NCBI GenBank assembly: GCA_016717335.1
Contig: JADKFS010000002.1
Span: forward strand, 124,001 to 188,000
From: Candidatus Ribeiella danica
GTDB lineage: Bacteria > Chloroflexota > Chloroflexia > Chloroflexales > Roseiflexaceae
Reading direction: 5' to 3'
Length of the DNA: 64,000 bases
Part shown: in pieces, positions 8,296 to 17,434 of the stretch
Layout: every line of letters begins with the position of its first letter
How positions within the stretch are numbered: the stretch's first letter is position 1
The notes under the pieces: generated by a model
The model's database searches: none
What the model saw: only the letters and a program-made list of their open reading frames with translations
What the model was told of the DNA's origin: nothing
Program-made: the position numbers and the translations under genes

Positions 8296-9483
8296 ATGCG
8301 ACTGATTCTGTACCTGGGCAAGGGCGGCGTGGGCAAGACGACCACCGCCGCCGCCACGGCGGCCCGCGCGGCCGAGATGGGCCATCGCACGCTGGTCGTC
8401 AGCACCGACGTGGCCCACAGCCTGGCCGACGCGCTCGACCACCCGCTGGGGGCGCTGCCGACCCAGCTCAGCGATCGCCTGTGGGGTCAGGAGATCAACG
8501 TGCTCGACGAGGTGCGGCAGCACTGGGGCGAGCTGCGCACCTACCTGGCCGGGCTGCTGCGCCGCAAAGGCGTGGACGACGTCGCATCCGAGGAGCTGGC
8601 GATCATCCCCGGCATGGAGGAGGTCGTCAGCCTGCTGCATATTCGCCGCCAAGCGCGCGACGGCAACTTCGACGCGGTGATCGTCGACGCCGCGCCAACC
8701 GGCGAGACAATCCGCCTGCTGACGATGCCGGAGACCTTCCAGTGGTACGCCGCGCGTGTGATGGACTGGGACCCGGGGACGCTCAGCATCGCCAAGCCGC
8801 TGGTGCGCGCGCTCGTGCCGGCGACCAACGCCTTCGAGTCGCTCAACCGGCTGACCAAGGGCGTCGAGGCGCTGCGGGCGACCCTGACCGACGCCGACGT
8901 CAGCTCGTACCGCCTGGTGGTCAACGCCGAGCGGATGGTGATCAAGGAGGCCCAGCGCGCCGCGACCTACCTGTCGCTGTTCGGCTACCCGATCGACGGC
9001 GTGGTGCTGAACCGGCTGCTGCCGCCCTACGCGGCCGACGGCGAGTTCATGCGGCAGCTCTACGAGATGCAGGCCGGCTATCGCAAGGAGGTCCACGACA
9101 TCTTCGCGCCGCTGCCGATCTGGGAGGCGCAGCACTACCCGCGCGACATCAAGGGCATCGCCGACCTGGCGATGGTCGGGCGCGAGCTGTTCGGCGAGGC
9201 CGACCCGACCCAGGTGTTCTTCAAGGGCTCGACCCAGGAGATCGTCAAGGATGGCGAGGAGTACCTGATGCGCCTGCCGCTGCCGCACGTCGAGATCGGC
9301 AAGGTCTCGATGACCAAGCGCGGCGACGAGCTATTCATCGCGATCGGCAACTTCAAGCGCGATATGATCCTGCCGCTGACGCTGGCCGAGCGGCCGGCCA
9401 AGCGGGCGGTGTTCAAGAACGGGGTGCTGGAGGTGCGCTTCGGCACGCCAGAGACGCCGCAGCCCGTCGAGACACCAGCCTGA
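8296..9483 (+). CDS. ArsA/GET3-family ATPase with C-terminal Hsp20-like domain
   Basis: 395 residues. Deviant Walker A GKGGVGKTTTAAA at about 8-20, the switch segment STDVAHSLADAL, and the ArsA/GET3 signature DAAPTGETIRLL near residue 131. A two-domain ATPase fold with one P-loop is followed by a C-terminal stretch (about 320-385, LPLPHVEIGKVSMTKRGDEL) of the small heat-shock/ArsA-C type. Bacterial homologues are often called arsenite transporters but, without arsB or arsR here, a chaperone or targeting role is as likely. GAGGA lies seven bases before this ATG; an upstream in-frame ATG is rejected because the promoter is adjacent and the extension is not conserved in character. A DUF59 gene follows. 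Confidence 0.88.
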   Translation: MRLILYLGKGGVGKTTTAAATAARAAEMGHRTLVVSTDVAHSLADALDHPLGALPTQLSDRLWGQEINVLDEVRQHWGELRTYLAGLLRRKGVDDVASEELAIIPGMEEVVSLLHIRRQARDGNFDAVIVDAAPTGETIRLLTMPETFQWYAARVMDWDPGTLSIAKPLVRALVPATNAFESLNRLTKGVEALRATLTDADVSSYRLVVNAERMVIKEAQRAATYLSLFGYPIDGVVLNRLLPPYAADGEFMRQLYEMQAGYRKEVHDIFAPLPIWEAQHYPRDIKGIADLAMVGRELFGEADPTQVFFKGSTQEIVKDGEEYLMRLPLPHVEIGKVSMTKRGDELFIAIGNFKRDMILPLTLAERPAKRAVFKNGVLEVRFGTPETPQPVETPA

Positions 9484-9585
9484 CACGGATTTGGGCACGG
9501 AGACGAGCTGACAAGGGGACCCCACGTCCCACGCCCCAACGAGACGGAGACACGAGCGGGGATCGCCCGCGAGGAGGAGGATCGC

Positions 9586-9903
9586 ATGATCACCGAAGAG
9601 ATGGTTCGCACCGCCCTGAAGAATGTCGTCGACCCCGAGATCGGGCTGGATATCGTCAACCTGGGGCTGGTCTACAACGTCGACGTGGAGAATGGCGGCA
9701 AGCGGGTCAGCGTCGACATGACGCTGACGACGCCGGCGTGCCCGGCCGGGCCGCAGATCCTGGAGCAGGCCCGCCGCGAGATCGGCACGCTGCGCGACGT
9801 CTTCCAGGATCTGGAGGACGTCAGCATCAACCTGGTCTGGACGCCGTTCTGGAACCCGAGCATGATGACCGAGGAGGCGCGCGAGGAACTGGGGTTCTTT
9901 TAG
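9586..9903 (+). CDS. MIP18/DUF59 metal-sulfur cluster assembly protein
   Basis: 105 residues of the MIP18 family (SufT/PaaD-like), which assist Fe-S cluster delivery: VVDPEIGLDIVNLGLVY is the hallmark N-terminal motif and TTPACPAGPQI carries the conserved cysteine. The tail VWTPFWNPSMMTEEAREELG is typical. A strong GAGGAGGAGG site precedes the ATG. It lies 102 bp after the ArsA-like ATPase and is probably co-transcribed; an ATPase with a DUF59 protein would fit metal or Fe-S handling, which is inference only. Confidence 0.9.
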   Translation: MITEEMVRTALKNVVDPEIGLDIVNLGLVYNVDVENGGKRVSVDMTLTTPACPAGPQILEQARREIGTLRDVFQDLEDVSINLVWTPFWNPSMMTEEAREELGFF

Positions 9904-10082
9904 GCACGAGTGCCCATTGACAGAAAGTAGTATTACGCCCGCCCCCACGCCCCCACCCGCCAGATTCAGTGTGGCGAGCCACTAGTGATAGCCACTAGCA
10001 CAGAGAGCCCCGGCGATGAACGCGCTGCGTCCATTGCCGGGGTTGGTGATTCACGTCCCGTCGGCAAAGGGATGGTGAAGCC

Positions 10083-10586
10083 GTGCTGGAAGTCGCTACC
10101 GGTACGGGCCTGACGTTTGCCGAAATCCTGAAGCGCAACCCCGCGGGGCGCAACGAAGGCATTGATCTAACACCAGCGATGCTTGATCGTGCGCAGCGCA
10201 GAGTGGCGGCGGTTGGTACGACAAATTATTGCCTGAGCGTGGGCAACGCCTATGCCCTGCAGTACGCTGATGAGACGTTCGATGTGGTCGTCAACAATTT
10301 CATGTTCGACCTGCTGCCCGAGCCCGACTTCGCCAGCGTCCTGTCTGAGGTCCGGCGCGTGTTGCGCCCAGGCGGGCGGCTGGTCTTGGCAAACATGGCG
10401 CATAGCGAGCGCTGGTACCACCGCACGTGGGAGATCGTTTACCGGATCGCCCCCAGCCTGATAGGCGGCTGCCGCGGCGTGGCGCTGCGCGAGCCGCTGC
10501 ACGCGCTCGGGTTCAAGAACGTCCGGCGCGAGTTTATCAGCCAGATGACCCTCCCCGCGGAGATTGTTTTTGGCGTGAAGCCGTAA
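10083..10586 (+). pseudogene. Class I SAM-dependent methyltransferase, N-terminally truncated
   Basis: 167 residues beginning at GTG. Motif I (VLEVATGTGLTF) is at the very N-terminus and is followed by GIDLTPAMLDRAQRR, the post-I acidic site, NFMFDLLPEPDF and VRRVLRPGGRLVLANM. Related methyltransferases have 40-60 residues before motif I (substrate cap and SAM lid); here the frame is closed by a stop at 10047-10049 and no ribosome site is seen. I take it as a 5'-truncated remnant, although a short active form cannot be excluded. The 180 bp upstream hold no recognisable gene. Confidence 0.6.
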
Positions 10587-10620
10587 GGCGCTTCCTCTCA
10601 TCTCATGCTTCTGCGTCGAC

Positions 10621-10761
10621 GTTAGCGTTCCTTCCGCACCGGATAAGGATGCCCTGCAGAAACGGGCGCGTGAGGCGGGAATTGTCCACCTTGCGACTCA
10701 CGCCACATTCGATCCAAGCGTGCCGCTCGCCTCCAGCATCACCTTTTTATCCAGCGCGTAG
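10621..10761 (+). pseudogene. CHAT-domain protease remnant
   Basis: One frame reads ...DALQKRAREAGIVHLATH followed by ATFDPSVPLASSITF and then TAG. The segment VHLATH-x-FDP...PLASS is the first catalytic half of CHAT (caspase HetF-associated) domains, with the His of the Cys-His dyad. There is no start codon or upstream domain, and the Cys half is absent. It is a decayed fragment, interesting because CHAT proteins often carry TPRs and a TPR/STAND protein lies 1.6 kb away. Confidence 0.5.
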
Positions 10762-10820
10762 GCGACTCCCTCGATATCTCCAAGCCCACAATCTCGCGGG
10801 GGAGGCAGGGCGGCTGGCAA

Positions 10821-10868
10821 GCGCACGGGGAGGGCGGCCGCGATCGCGGCCGCCCTCCCCGTGTGCGC
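10821..10868. repeat. Long perfect palindrome, possible terminator of the subtilase gene
   Basis: 48-bp near-perfect inverted repeat centred on CGATCG, with arms GCGCACGGGGAGGGCGGC and complement and one 2-base bulge. It ends 13 bp beyond the subtilase stop. No T-run follows on the minus strand, so a simple intrinsic terminator is doubtful; it resembles the core hairpins of the composite elements. Confidence 0.65.
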
Positions 10869-10881
10869 AGATCAACTCGCG

Positions 10882-12183
10882 CTATAGCGCGCCCTTGTAG
10901 AGCAGCCGATTTGGCGTGCCGGTGGGATTGCCGCCGATGACTCCGGTCGTCGCGCTGTTGATGATCCACGACGCGATCGTGGACGATGATGCATCCCCGT
11001 AGTTCGCTTTGTAGAGCGCGCCGAGGCCGGCGGCATGCGGGCTCGCCATGGAGGTGCCGCTGATCGTGTTGGAACCTCCATTGAGCCAGGTCGAGCTGAT
11101 GTTGACGCCGGGGGCATACACATCCACACAACCGCCGTAGTTCGAGAACGAGGCTTTCACATCGTTTCTGTCAGACGCCGCAAGGGTAAGCGTGCCAGGT
11201 GCGCTGGCGGGCGAGAAGTTGCACGCGTTTTGGTTGGAGTTGCCGGCCGCCACTGCCGTGAAGACACCCCGGTTGATCATGTTCGTCACGGCGGTATTCA
11301 CGGAGGCACTGTAGCCGCCGCCGAGCGACATGTTGGCGACCGCCGGCTTGACATGATTGTTGGCGACCCAGTTGATGCCCGCAATAATGCCCGACCACGA
11401 CCCTGAGCCATTGCAGCCCAGCACGCGGACGGCTCGGAGGTACACGCCCTTGGCAACGCCGTACCTCGCCCCACCGACGGTGCCGGCCACGTGCGTTCCG
11501 TGGCCATTGCAATCCTGCCCATTGCCGCCAAATGCATCGTACACCGCAGTCGCGCGACCGCCAAAATCGGGATGGCTGGTTTGAATTCCAGAGTCGATGA
11601 TGTACACGCGCACGCCCCAACCAGCCCTGTTATAGGTGTAGCTGCCCGACAGCGGCAGGCGGCGCTGGTCGATGCGGTCAAGCCCCCACGTCGGACTGGT
11701 TTGAGTCGCATCCGCCTTCACTTCCATATCTTGCTCGATGTAGTCGACCTGGGGATTGTGCTGCAAGGCCGTAAGCTGCCCGCGATTCAGCTGCGCGGCA
11801 AAGCCGTTCAGCACGGCATCGTACACATATTTCGGCGAGACTTTCGCAACCGCGGCGACCGAGCGCGGAGCTGCGCCCGCCTTCAACACGACAATGTACT
11901 GATCGGCGATCGGCTTGCCGCGCGCCGGCGCGGTCGGCGGCGGTTTTGGCGCTGCGGATGCCTGCTCTGCATTTCCCGCCACTGCCACGGCCTGAGCCGC
12001 CGCATCCTGCGTGACGGGGATCTCGCGTTGCGCACCCGACTCGTCGATGATGGTCTCGGTTCGATGCGCTGGTGGAGATGTTTGCTCGGCCAGCGCAGTC
12101 CCTTGCGCCATCGCTCCAAGGGCCAGCAACAGCAATACGACGACGAGACGCGTGACGCGGCTGATCGCGTTCCAGTTTTTCAT
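10882..12183 (-). CDS. Secreted subtilisin-like serine protease (S8, proteinase K type)
   Basis: 433 residues. Signal peptide (about 1-31; MKNWNAISRVTRLVVVLLLLALGAMA), a low-complexity spacer, an I9-type propeptide inhibitor (about 92-160; IADQYIVVLKAGA) and the S8 domain. The triad is visible: Asp197 in YIIDSGIQ, His228 in GHGTHVAG, Ser378 in GTSMASPHAAG, with the oxyanion Asn in AAGNSN. The domain order matches proteinase K/aqualysin-like exported proteases. The gene is divergent from a STAND-type regulator (start 12351), and the 167-bp shared region may carry control sites for both. Confidence 0.93.
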   Translation of the reverse strand: MKNWNAISRVTRLVVVLLLLALGAMAQGTALAEQTSPPAHRTETIIDESGAQREIPVTQDAAAQAVAVAGNAEQASAAPKPPPTAPARGKPIADQYIVVLKAGAAPRSVAAVAKVSPKYVYDAVLNGFAAQLNRGQLTALQHNPQVDYIEQDMEVKADATQTSPTWGLDRIDQRRLPLSGSYTYNRAGWGVRVYIIDSGIQTSHPDFGGRATAVYDAFGGNGQDCNGHGTHVAGTVGGARYGVAKGVYLRAVRVLGCNGSGSWSGIIAGINWVANNHVKPAVANMSLGGGYSASVNTAVTNMINRGVFTAVAAGNSNQNACNFSPASAPGTLTLAASDRNDVKASFSNYGGCVDVYAPGVNISSTWLNGGSNTISGTSMASPHAAGLGALYKANYGDASSSTIASWIINSATTGVIGGNPTGTPNRLLYKGAL

Positions 12184-12350
12184 GATCTAGTCCTCCACGA
12201 AGATAAGTAGTTCGCAGATGGTCATCTGCGACTGGCAAATTACATCATAAGACCCATGGTCACAGAAGGTACTGTGGCGATACAATAGCGGTACAGGGGC
12301 GTCACGGCTCAGCGGTACCAGTTCCAAGGAACAGACTCGTGGAGGAGCGG

Positions 12351-14819
12351 ATGAGTAACCCATCCACGTTTGGGGGCCGGCTCAAGCAGCTGCGACAGGA
12401 ACACGGGCTCACGCAGGATACGCTCGCCGAGCGCGTGGGCTGCGCAACACAGACCATCCGCAAGATCGAGGGCGGGCAGCGCCGCCCGTCCTATCAGATA
12501 GCTGCGAAGCTGGCGGAAGAGCTCGGCATTGCACCCGAGGAGCGAGCCCGCTTCATCCGCTTTTCGCGCGACGAGCCCGGCGAAGAGCAGATTGACCTGC
12601 CGACTCAGACTGGTTCGGATACTCAGCCCGCCAGCCTCCTCCCTCCGACCGGCAACCTCCCAACCCCGCTGACGCGCCTGATTGGGCGCGAGCGGGAAGT
12701 CATCAGCGCCCGGCAGCTCTTGCTGCGAGGGGACTTGCGCTTGCTGACGCTGGTTGGGCCGGGCGGCGTGGGGAAGACCCGCCTGGCCGTGGAGGTGGCG
12801 GCTGGGCTGCAAGATCACTTCGACGATGGAGTCGTTTTCGTCAACCTTGTCCCCATCCACGATCCGGACCTCGTGGTCCCAACGATCGCCGACGCCGTCG
12901 GCATCGGCGAAGAGGGCGGCCGGCCACGGCTCGAACGCCTCAAGGAGGCGCTGCGCGCGAAGCGCCTGCTGCTCGTGCTCGACAACTTCGAGCAGGTCAT
13001 TCCGGCCGCGGGGCTGGTAGCGGACCTGCTTTCGTCCTGCGCTGGGCTGAAGGCGATCGTGACAAGCCGCGAGGTGCTTCGCGTGCGTGGCGAGCACGTT
13101 TTTGCCGTGCACCCGCTCCCCGTACCAGATCGCAAGCGCGCCACAGCCAGCGAGCTTCTGTCGCAATCTGCCGTGGCGCAACTGTTCGCCGAGCGCGCGG
13201 TGGCTGCCAGGCCCGACTTCGCGATCACGAATGAGAACGCGCCCGCTGTCGCCGAGCTCTGCCAGCGCCTTGATGGCCTGCCGCTCGCGATCGAGCTTGC
13301 CGCCGCGCGCAGCACGCTGTTCTCGCCTGAGGCGATGCTCGCGCGGCTGGGAAGCCGGTTGCAGCTGCTCACGGGCGGCCCGCGCGACGTGCCCGCGCGG
13401 CAACAGACTCTGCGGAACACGATCGCCTGGAGCTACGACCTGCTGACGGACAGCGAGCAAAAGTTATTCAGGCGCCTGTGTGTCTTTATCGGCGGGCGCA
13501 CGCTCGACGCGATTGCGGGCGTCTGCACTGCCGCCGGGGATCTCGATCTCGATATCGTCGACGGGCTTGCGTCGCTGGTCGATAAAAGTTTGCTGTGGCA
13601 GGATGCGACGGCGAGCCGCGAGCCATGGTTCCTGATGATCGAGACGATCCGGGAATACGGGCTGGAGCAACTTGAGCGCAGCGGGGAGGCGCAAGCGACG
13701 CGCCGCGCGCATGCCCACTACTATCTGCAGCTGGCTGAGCAGTCCGAGCCGCATCTCTGGGGTGGCGCGCAGGAGCAATGGCTGGATCGGCTGGAGCAGG
13801 AACACGACAACCTGCGTGTCGCGCTCGCCTGGCATATCGGTCAGGAAGAGGGCATTGCGGCCGCGCTGCGGATGGCCGGCTGCCTGTGGCGGTTCTGGGA
13901 CGTGCGCGGCCACTGGACCGAGGGGCTGCAGTGGCTAGAGCAAGCGCTATCCAGCCGGGCCGGGCCAGCCCCAGCGCACAGATGGCTCGCCCTGCATGGC
14001 GCCGGTAATTTGTCGCTCGACCTGGGCGAGTACGCGCGGGCCAAAGCCTACTACGAGGAGAGCCTGGTCGTGACCCAGCGCCTTAAGATGCAGCACGGCA
14101 TTGCTAACTCGCTGCTGAATCTGTCGCAGGTGACCTTCTACCAGGGCGACCTTCGACATGCGATCGCGCTGCAGGAGCAGTCGCTCGCCATTCACCGCGC
14201 GTTGGGCAATAACATCGGCATCGCCCTTGCGCTCCACAACCTCGCCAGCATGCTGGAGCAACAGGGGCAGTACGATCGCGCAGCCACCCTCGCCGAGGAG
14301 AGCCTGGCGCGCTACAAGGAGCTGCGTGACAGCCGCGGAATGGCCTGGGCGCTGCAGGACCTGGCGCTCCTGGCGCATCGCCGCGGCGCGCACGAACGTG
14401 CGAGAACATTGCTCGAGGAGTGCCGCGCGATCTACGACAAGCTGGGCGCCAAGAATGACCTGGCGCGTGTGTTGAATGATCTGGGCGAGCTGGTTGACGA
14501 TCAGGGGGAGTATGAATCGGCCGGGGCGCTGTACGAAGAGAGTCTGAGGCTCGCGGCCGAGCTGGGAGACCGCCGCTGCCAGGCTGCGGCGCTCAACAAC
14601 CTGGGGCGCCTTGCGCATCGCACGGGGGGCCAGGAGCGCGCCGTGCTGCTGTGCAACAAGAGTCTGTCGCTGCAACGCGACCTCGGCGACAAGCGGGGCG
14701 TCGCCATGGCGCTAGAGAGTCTGAGCAAAGTCACGCCGCAGCAGGGAGCGCATCGGCGGGCAGGCGCGCTCTACAGAGAACGTCATAGCGACCCCCATAT
14801 CAAGCTCCTCCGCATCTAG
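12351..14819 (+). CDS. XRE HTH - NB-ARC-like ATPase - TPR regulator (STAND family)
   Basis: 822 residues. An N-terminal XRE helix-turn-helix (about 7-62; LRQEHGLTQDTLAERVGCA) and a linker precede an NB-ARC/AfsR-like NTPase: LIGREREV, Walker A GPGGVGKTR near 136, Walker B LLLVLDNFEQV, the GLPLAIELAAAR motif, then a winged-helix region. A C-terminal half of tetratricopeptide repeats follows (ANSLLNLSQVTFYQGDLRHA and similar, about 520-800). These are signal-dependent oligomeric switches that act as transcription activators or immune-type sensors. GGAGGA at 12341-12346 selects this ATG over a GTG four codons earlier. A weak TACAAT at 12281-12286 may be its -10. Divergent from the subtilase. Confidence 0.88.
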   Translation: MSNPSTFGGRLKQLRQEHGLTQDTLAERVGCATQTIRKIEGGQRRPSYQIAAKLAEELGIAPEERARFIRFSRDEPGEEQIDLPTQTGSDTQPASLLPPTGNLPTPLTRLIGREREVISARQLLLRGDLRLLTLVGPGGVGKTRLAVEVAAGLQDHFDDGVVFVNLVPIHDPDLVVPTIADAVGIGEEGGRPRLERLKEALRAKRLLLVLDNFEQVIPAAGLVADLLSSCAGLKAIVTSREVLRVRGEHVFAVHPLPVPDRKRATASELLSQSAVAQLFAERAVAARPDFAITNENAPAVAELCQRLDGLPLAIELAAARSTLFSPEAMLARLGSRLQLLTGGPRDVPARQQTLRNTIAWSYDLLTDSEQKLFRRLCVFIGGRTLDAIAGVCTAAGDLDLDIVDGLASLVDKSLLWQDATASREPWFLMIETIREYGLEQLERSGEAQATRRAHAHYYLQLAEQSEPHLWGGAQEQWLDRLEQEHDNLRVALAWHIGQEEGIAAALRMAGCLWRFWDVRGHWTEGLQWLEQALSSRAGPAPAHRWLALHGAGNLSLDLGEYARAKAYYEESLVVTQRLKMQHGIANSLLNLSQVTFYQGDLRHAIALQEQSLAIHRALGNNIGIALALHNLASMLEQQGQYDRAATLAEESLARYKELRDSRGMAWALQDLALLAHRRGAHERARTLLEECRAIYDKLGAKNDLARVLNDLGELVDDQGEYESAGALYEESLRLAAELGDRRCQAAALNNLGRLAHRTGGQERAVLLCNKSLSLQRDLGDKRGVAMALESLSKVTPQQGAHRRAGALYRERHSDPHIKLLRI

Positions 14820-14831
14820 ACGCGGCGCAAA

Positions 14832-14873
14832 CCCTCACCCCACACCCCCTCTCCCGTGGCGACGGGAGAGGGG
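14832..14873 (+). terminator. Palindrome arm, probable terminator after the STAND gene
   Basis: CCCCTCTCCC / GGGAGAGGGG hairpin with an eight-base loop, 27 bp past the STAND stop and followed by TTATT. It belongs to the window-wide palindrome family (CCCTCACCCC precedes it). Confidence 0.55.
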
Positions 14874-14936
14874 TTATTGGATTGGTGGGGTGATCCGGCG
14901 CAGCACCGCGCTCTAAACAAAAACTCACCATCGAAA

Positions 14937-14977
14937 GGGGGCGTGGAAGCAGGACGTAGTCTCGCCTCCACGCCCCC
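14937..14977. repeat. Hairpin GGGGGCGTGGA / TCCACGCCCCC
   Basis: 11-bp perfect stem with a 19-base loop in the 320-bp space between the STAND gene and the FAD oxidase. Nothing else recognisable lies in that space. Confidence 0.5.
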
Positions 14978-15139
14978 AAACTGTCAATGTGGCGCTCCAG
15001 TACCTCTATTGTATCTCACCAGGCGCTTCTCAGCGCCGCTGCCAGATGCTCTAATAGCGTCATCACGACAGCGAAGACCACTCGATCAGAGATAGGTGCT
15101 GAACGTGCCAGACGAAGGAAATGATGAAAGGACTCTTTC

Positions 15140-16035
15140 ATGACCATCGCAATACAGCCCTCCACGGCCACGCGCAGCTTTGTGTCCGCAGGCGACCAGT
15201 TCAAACCGTTGCGCTCACGGCTGGCCGGCCAGCTCATCACGGCCGCTAGCCCCGACTTCGACGCGGCGCGCAAGGTTCGCTTCATCACCATCGACCGCCG
15301 CCCGCTGGCGATCGTGCAGGCAGCCAGCGCGCAGGATGTCGCCGAAACTGTTCGCTTCGCGCGCGACCGCGCCCTGCCGCTGGCGGTGCGCAGCGGCGGC
15401 CACAGCCTCGCGCACTTGAGCGTGATCGACGACGCCATCGTCGTCGACCTGTCGGGCATGAAGCGCATCAGCATCGACCCCGCGGCGCGCATTGCCCATG
15501 TCCAGCCGGGCGCCACCTCCGGCGACCTGGCCGGCCCGGCGCACGCACACGGCCTGGCGCTCTCCACCGGCGATACGCACTCGGTGGGCATGGGCGGGCT
15601 GACGACCGGCGGCGGCATCGGCTTCATCGTGCGCAAGTACGGCCTCGCGATCGACAACCTCCTGGCGGCGCAGGTCGTCACGGCCGACGGCGACATCGTC
15701 ACCGCCAGCGCCAGCGAGCGCCCCGACCTCTTCTGGGCGATCCGCGGCGGCGGCGGCAACTTTGGCATCGTGACCGAGTTCACGTATCGCCTGGCGCCGG
15801 TCGGCCAGATTCTGGGCGGCGAGCTGATGCTGCCCGCCAGCCGCGAGGTCATCCGCGGGTACCTGGACTATGTGGCAGCGGCGCCGGACGACCTCACGAC
15901 CATCGCTAACCTGTGGCACGCGCCGCCGGCGCCCTATGTGCCGCAGGAGCGAGTCGGCGAGCTGGTGCTGTCGATCCTGGTGTGCTGGACCGGGAGCGTG
16001 GCCGACGGCGAGCGGGCGCTGGCGCCGCTGGGCCG
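15140..16035 (+). pseudogene. Berberine-bridge-type FAD-linked oxidase, interrupted by a poly-G run
   Basis: About 299 residues of an FAD-linked oxidase (family length about 450-480). The FAD_binding_4 domain is complete: LAVRSGGHSLA with the His used for flavinylation in related oxidases (near residue 88), VVDLSGMKRI, PGATSGDLAGPAHAHGL, GGGIGFIVRKYGL, then AIRGGGGNFGIVTEF. The berberine-bridge C-terminal domain should follow, but the frame runs into a pure G tract at 16038 and is lost. The start is supported by GAAAGGA. I believe the break is an assembly artefact, not a biological truncation. Confidence 0.85.
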
Positions 16036-16107
<72 letters not shown>

Positions 16108-16195
16108 GGCATGTGTGGGTCCATGGCGCGGCGCTGCGCCGGACACTCCATCCCTTTGCGGGGTAGTTTTTTGCTTATGGCAAGGTGATGCGCCC

Positions 16196-16327
16196 GATCA
16201 CCCCACCCCCTGTCAGGGGCGGGGGTGCATACTGGCTGGTGCCAGGGTTTCGGCTTTGCCGAAACCCTGGCACCAGCCAAGAGCGCCCCTCTCCCATAGC
16301 GACAGGAGAAGGGGGTAGGGAAAGGCG
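16196..16327. repeat. Composite palindromic element
   Basis: Left arm GATCACCCCACCCCCTG, central perfect palindrome at 16233-16279 (stem TGGCTGGTGCCAGGGTTTCGGC, loop of about three bases), and a right CCCCTCTCCC...GGAGAAGGGGG arm. It lies in the convergent space before the PIG-L gene. The core belongs to the same sub-family as 43160-43208 (CCAGGGTTT here, CCGGGGTTT there). Confidence 0.8.
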
Positions 16328-16338
16328 AGGGCATACAG

Positions 16339-17142
16339 CTAGCGCAGGCCCGCGAACAGGTCATCCTCCAGGGCGCGCCCGCCGTTGACCGTGCTGAACG
16401 CCCGGTAGAACGTCTGGCTGCCCCACAGGCTGCGGTGATGCTCGTCCGGCAGATCGCGCAGCGCGCTGTAGCTTGGGAGCTGCGAGCGATGGCAGGCGAT
16501 CGCGCTCCAGACCTGCGGCCAGTAGTCATCCGTCGCGACGCGCGTGGTCACGGCCCAGTCGGCCCAGGCCATGGCGCGCCGCTCGACGCCGTCGATCCGC
16601 ATGACCAGATCGCCGAAGGTGGCCTGGTACGCCGCCTGCGCCGCGGCGGTCGGCGCGAGGTAGTAGAGCTTGGCGACGCGGTGGGGCGCCTCGGGGCCGA
16701 GGAAGTCGGCGTCAGCCGACGCGACGACGGCGGCCGTCGCGAGCTGCGAGATCGCGATGTGGTCGGGGTGGCCGTAGTAGCCGTGCGGGTCGAAGGTGAC
16801 CACGACGTGCGGCCGGACTCGCCGCAGCTGCGACACGAGCTGGCCGATCGCCGTCGCCGGGTCGGCGCGGTCGAGCTCGCCGTCCATGTAGTCGAGCAGG
16901 GTCACCTCGCGGAAGCCGAGCTGCGCGGCGGCCGCGCGCAGCTCGGCCTCGCGCAGCTGCCCGAGCGCCGTCGGGCCGGGGTAGGTCTCGGCCGGGCCGG
17001 ACCAGCCGCGCTCGCCGCGGGTGGCGGTGACCAGGTAGGTCTCAACGCCCTCGGCGGCGTAGTGGGCCACGATCCCGCCCGTGCCGAGCGACTCGTCGTC
17101 GGGGTGGGCGAGGATGCAGAGTAGTCGCAGCGGGTGTCGCAT
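16339..17142 (-). CDS. PIG-L/LmbE-family deacetylase
   Basis: 267 residues. The zinc site AHPDDES (His13, Asp15, Asp16) and the second His motif GHPDH near residue 126 define the PIG-L/MshB/BshB fold, which de-N-acetylates GlcNAc-type conjugates. LVTATRGERGWSG is the conserved third strand. The substrate is unknown; mycothiol-like conjugate hydrolysis and antibiotic or lipid sugar deacetylation are all possible. AAGGAGC six to seven bases upstream picks this ATG over one seven codons earlier. Confidence 0.9.
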   Translation of the reverse strand: MRHPLRLLCILAHPDDESLGTGGIVAHYAAEGVETYLVTATRGERGWSGPAETYPGPTALGQLREAELRAAAAQLGFREVTLLDYMDGELDRADPATAIGQLVSQLRRVRPHVVVTFDPHGYYGHPDHIAISQLATAAVVASADADFLGPEAPHRVAKLYYLAPTAAAQAAYQATFGDLVMRIDGVERRAMAWADWAVTTRVATDDYWPQVWSAIACHRSQLPSYSALRDLPDEHHRSLWGSQTFYRAFSTVNGGRALEDDLFAGLR

Positions 17143-17229
17143 ATCAATGCTCCTTGTGTGCACGTTCCGTCATAGGCCAAGCATAGCAGGTAGGCGTCCT
17201 CTGAGCGTCCTTTCGGCTGGCTGCGCTGT

Positions 17230-17320
17230 TACCCTCACTCCCGCTTCCCCTCCCGGCCCGGCGAGGGGGGAATCCGGGTGGCATGAGGTGCGGTCGCATA
17301 GCGACCGCACCTCATGCCAA
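17230..17320. repeat. Composite palindromic element (one arm plus core)
   Basis: CCCTCACTCCCGCTTCCCC arm, then the perfect core palindrome at 17280-17318 (GGCATGAGGTGCGGTCGC and complement). It lies in the divergent space between the PIG-L and NDH-2 genes; a TATAGT at 17367-17372 beyond it could be the -10 for the NDH-2 gene but has no convincing -35. Confidence 0.7.
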
Positions 17321-17434
17321 TAATTTCATCCGTGAATGTTGTCACAAAATCGACACGTCGTTCGTCTATAGTAGTAGACGCGGATACATTGTGATGGTTT
17401 TCCCAATCAGGCGCCGCGTCGAAAGGAACGAACA

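Noticed and set aside
8296..9483. Naming the ATPase arsA (arsenite efflux pump ATPase)
   Set aside because: It has one P-loop half and no arsB/arsR neighbours; GET3-like or other functions are equally possible, so no symbol is given.
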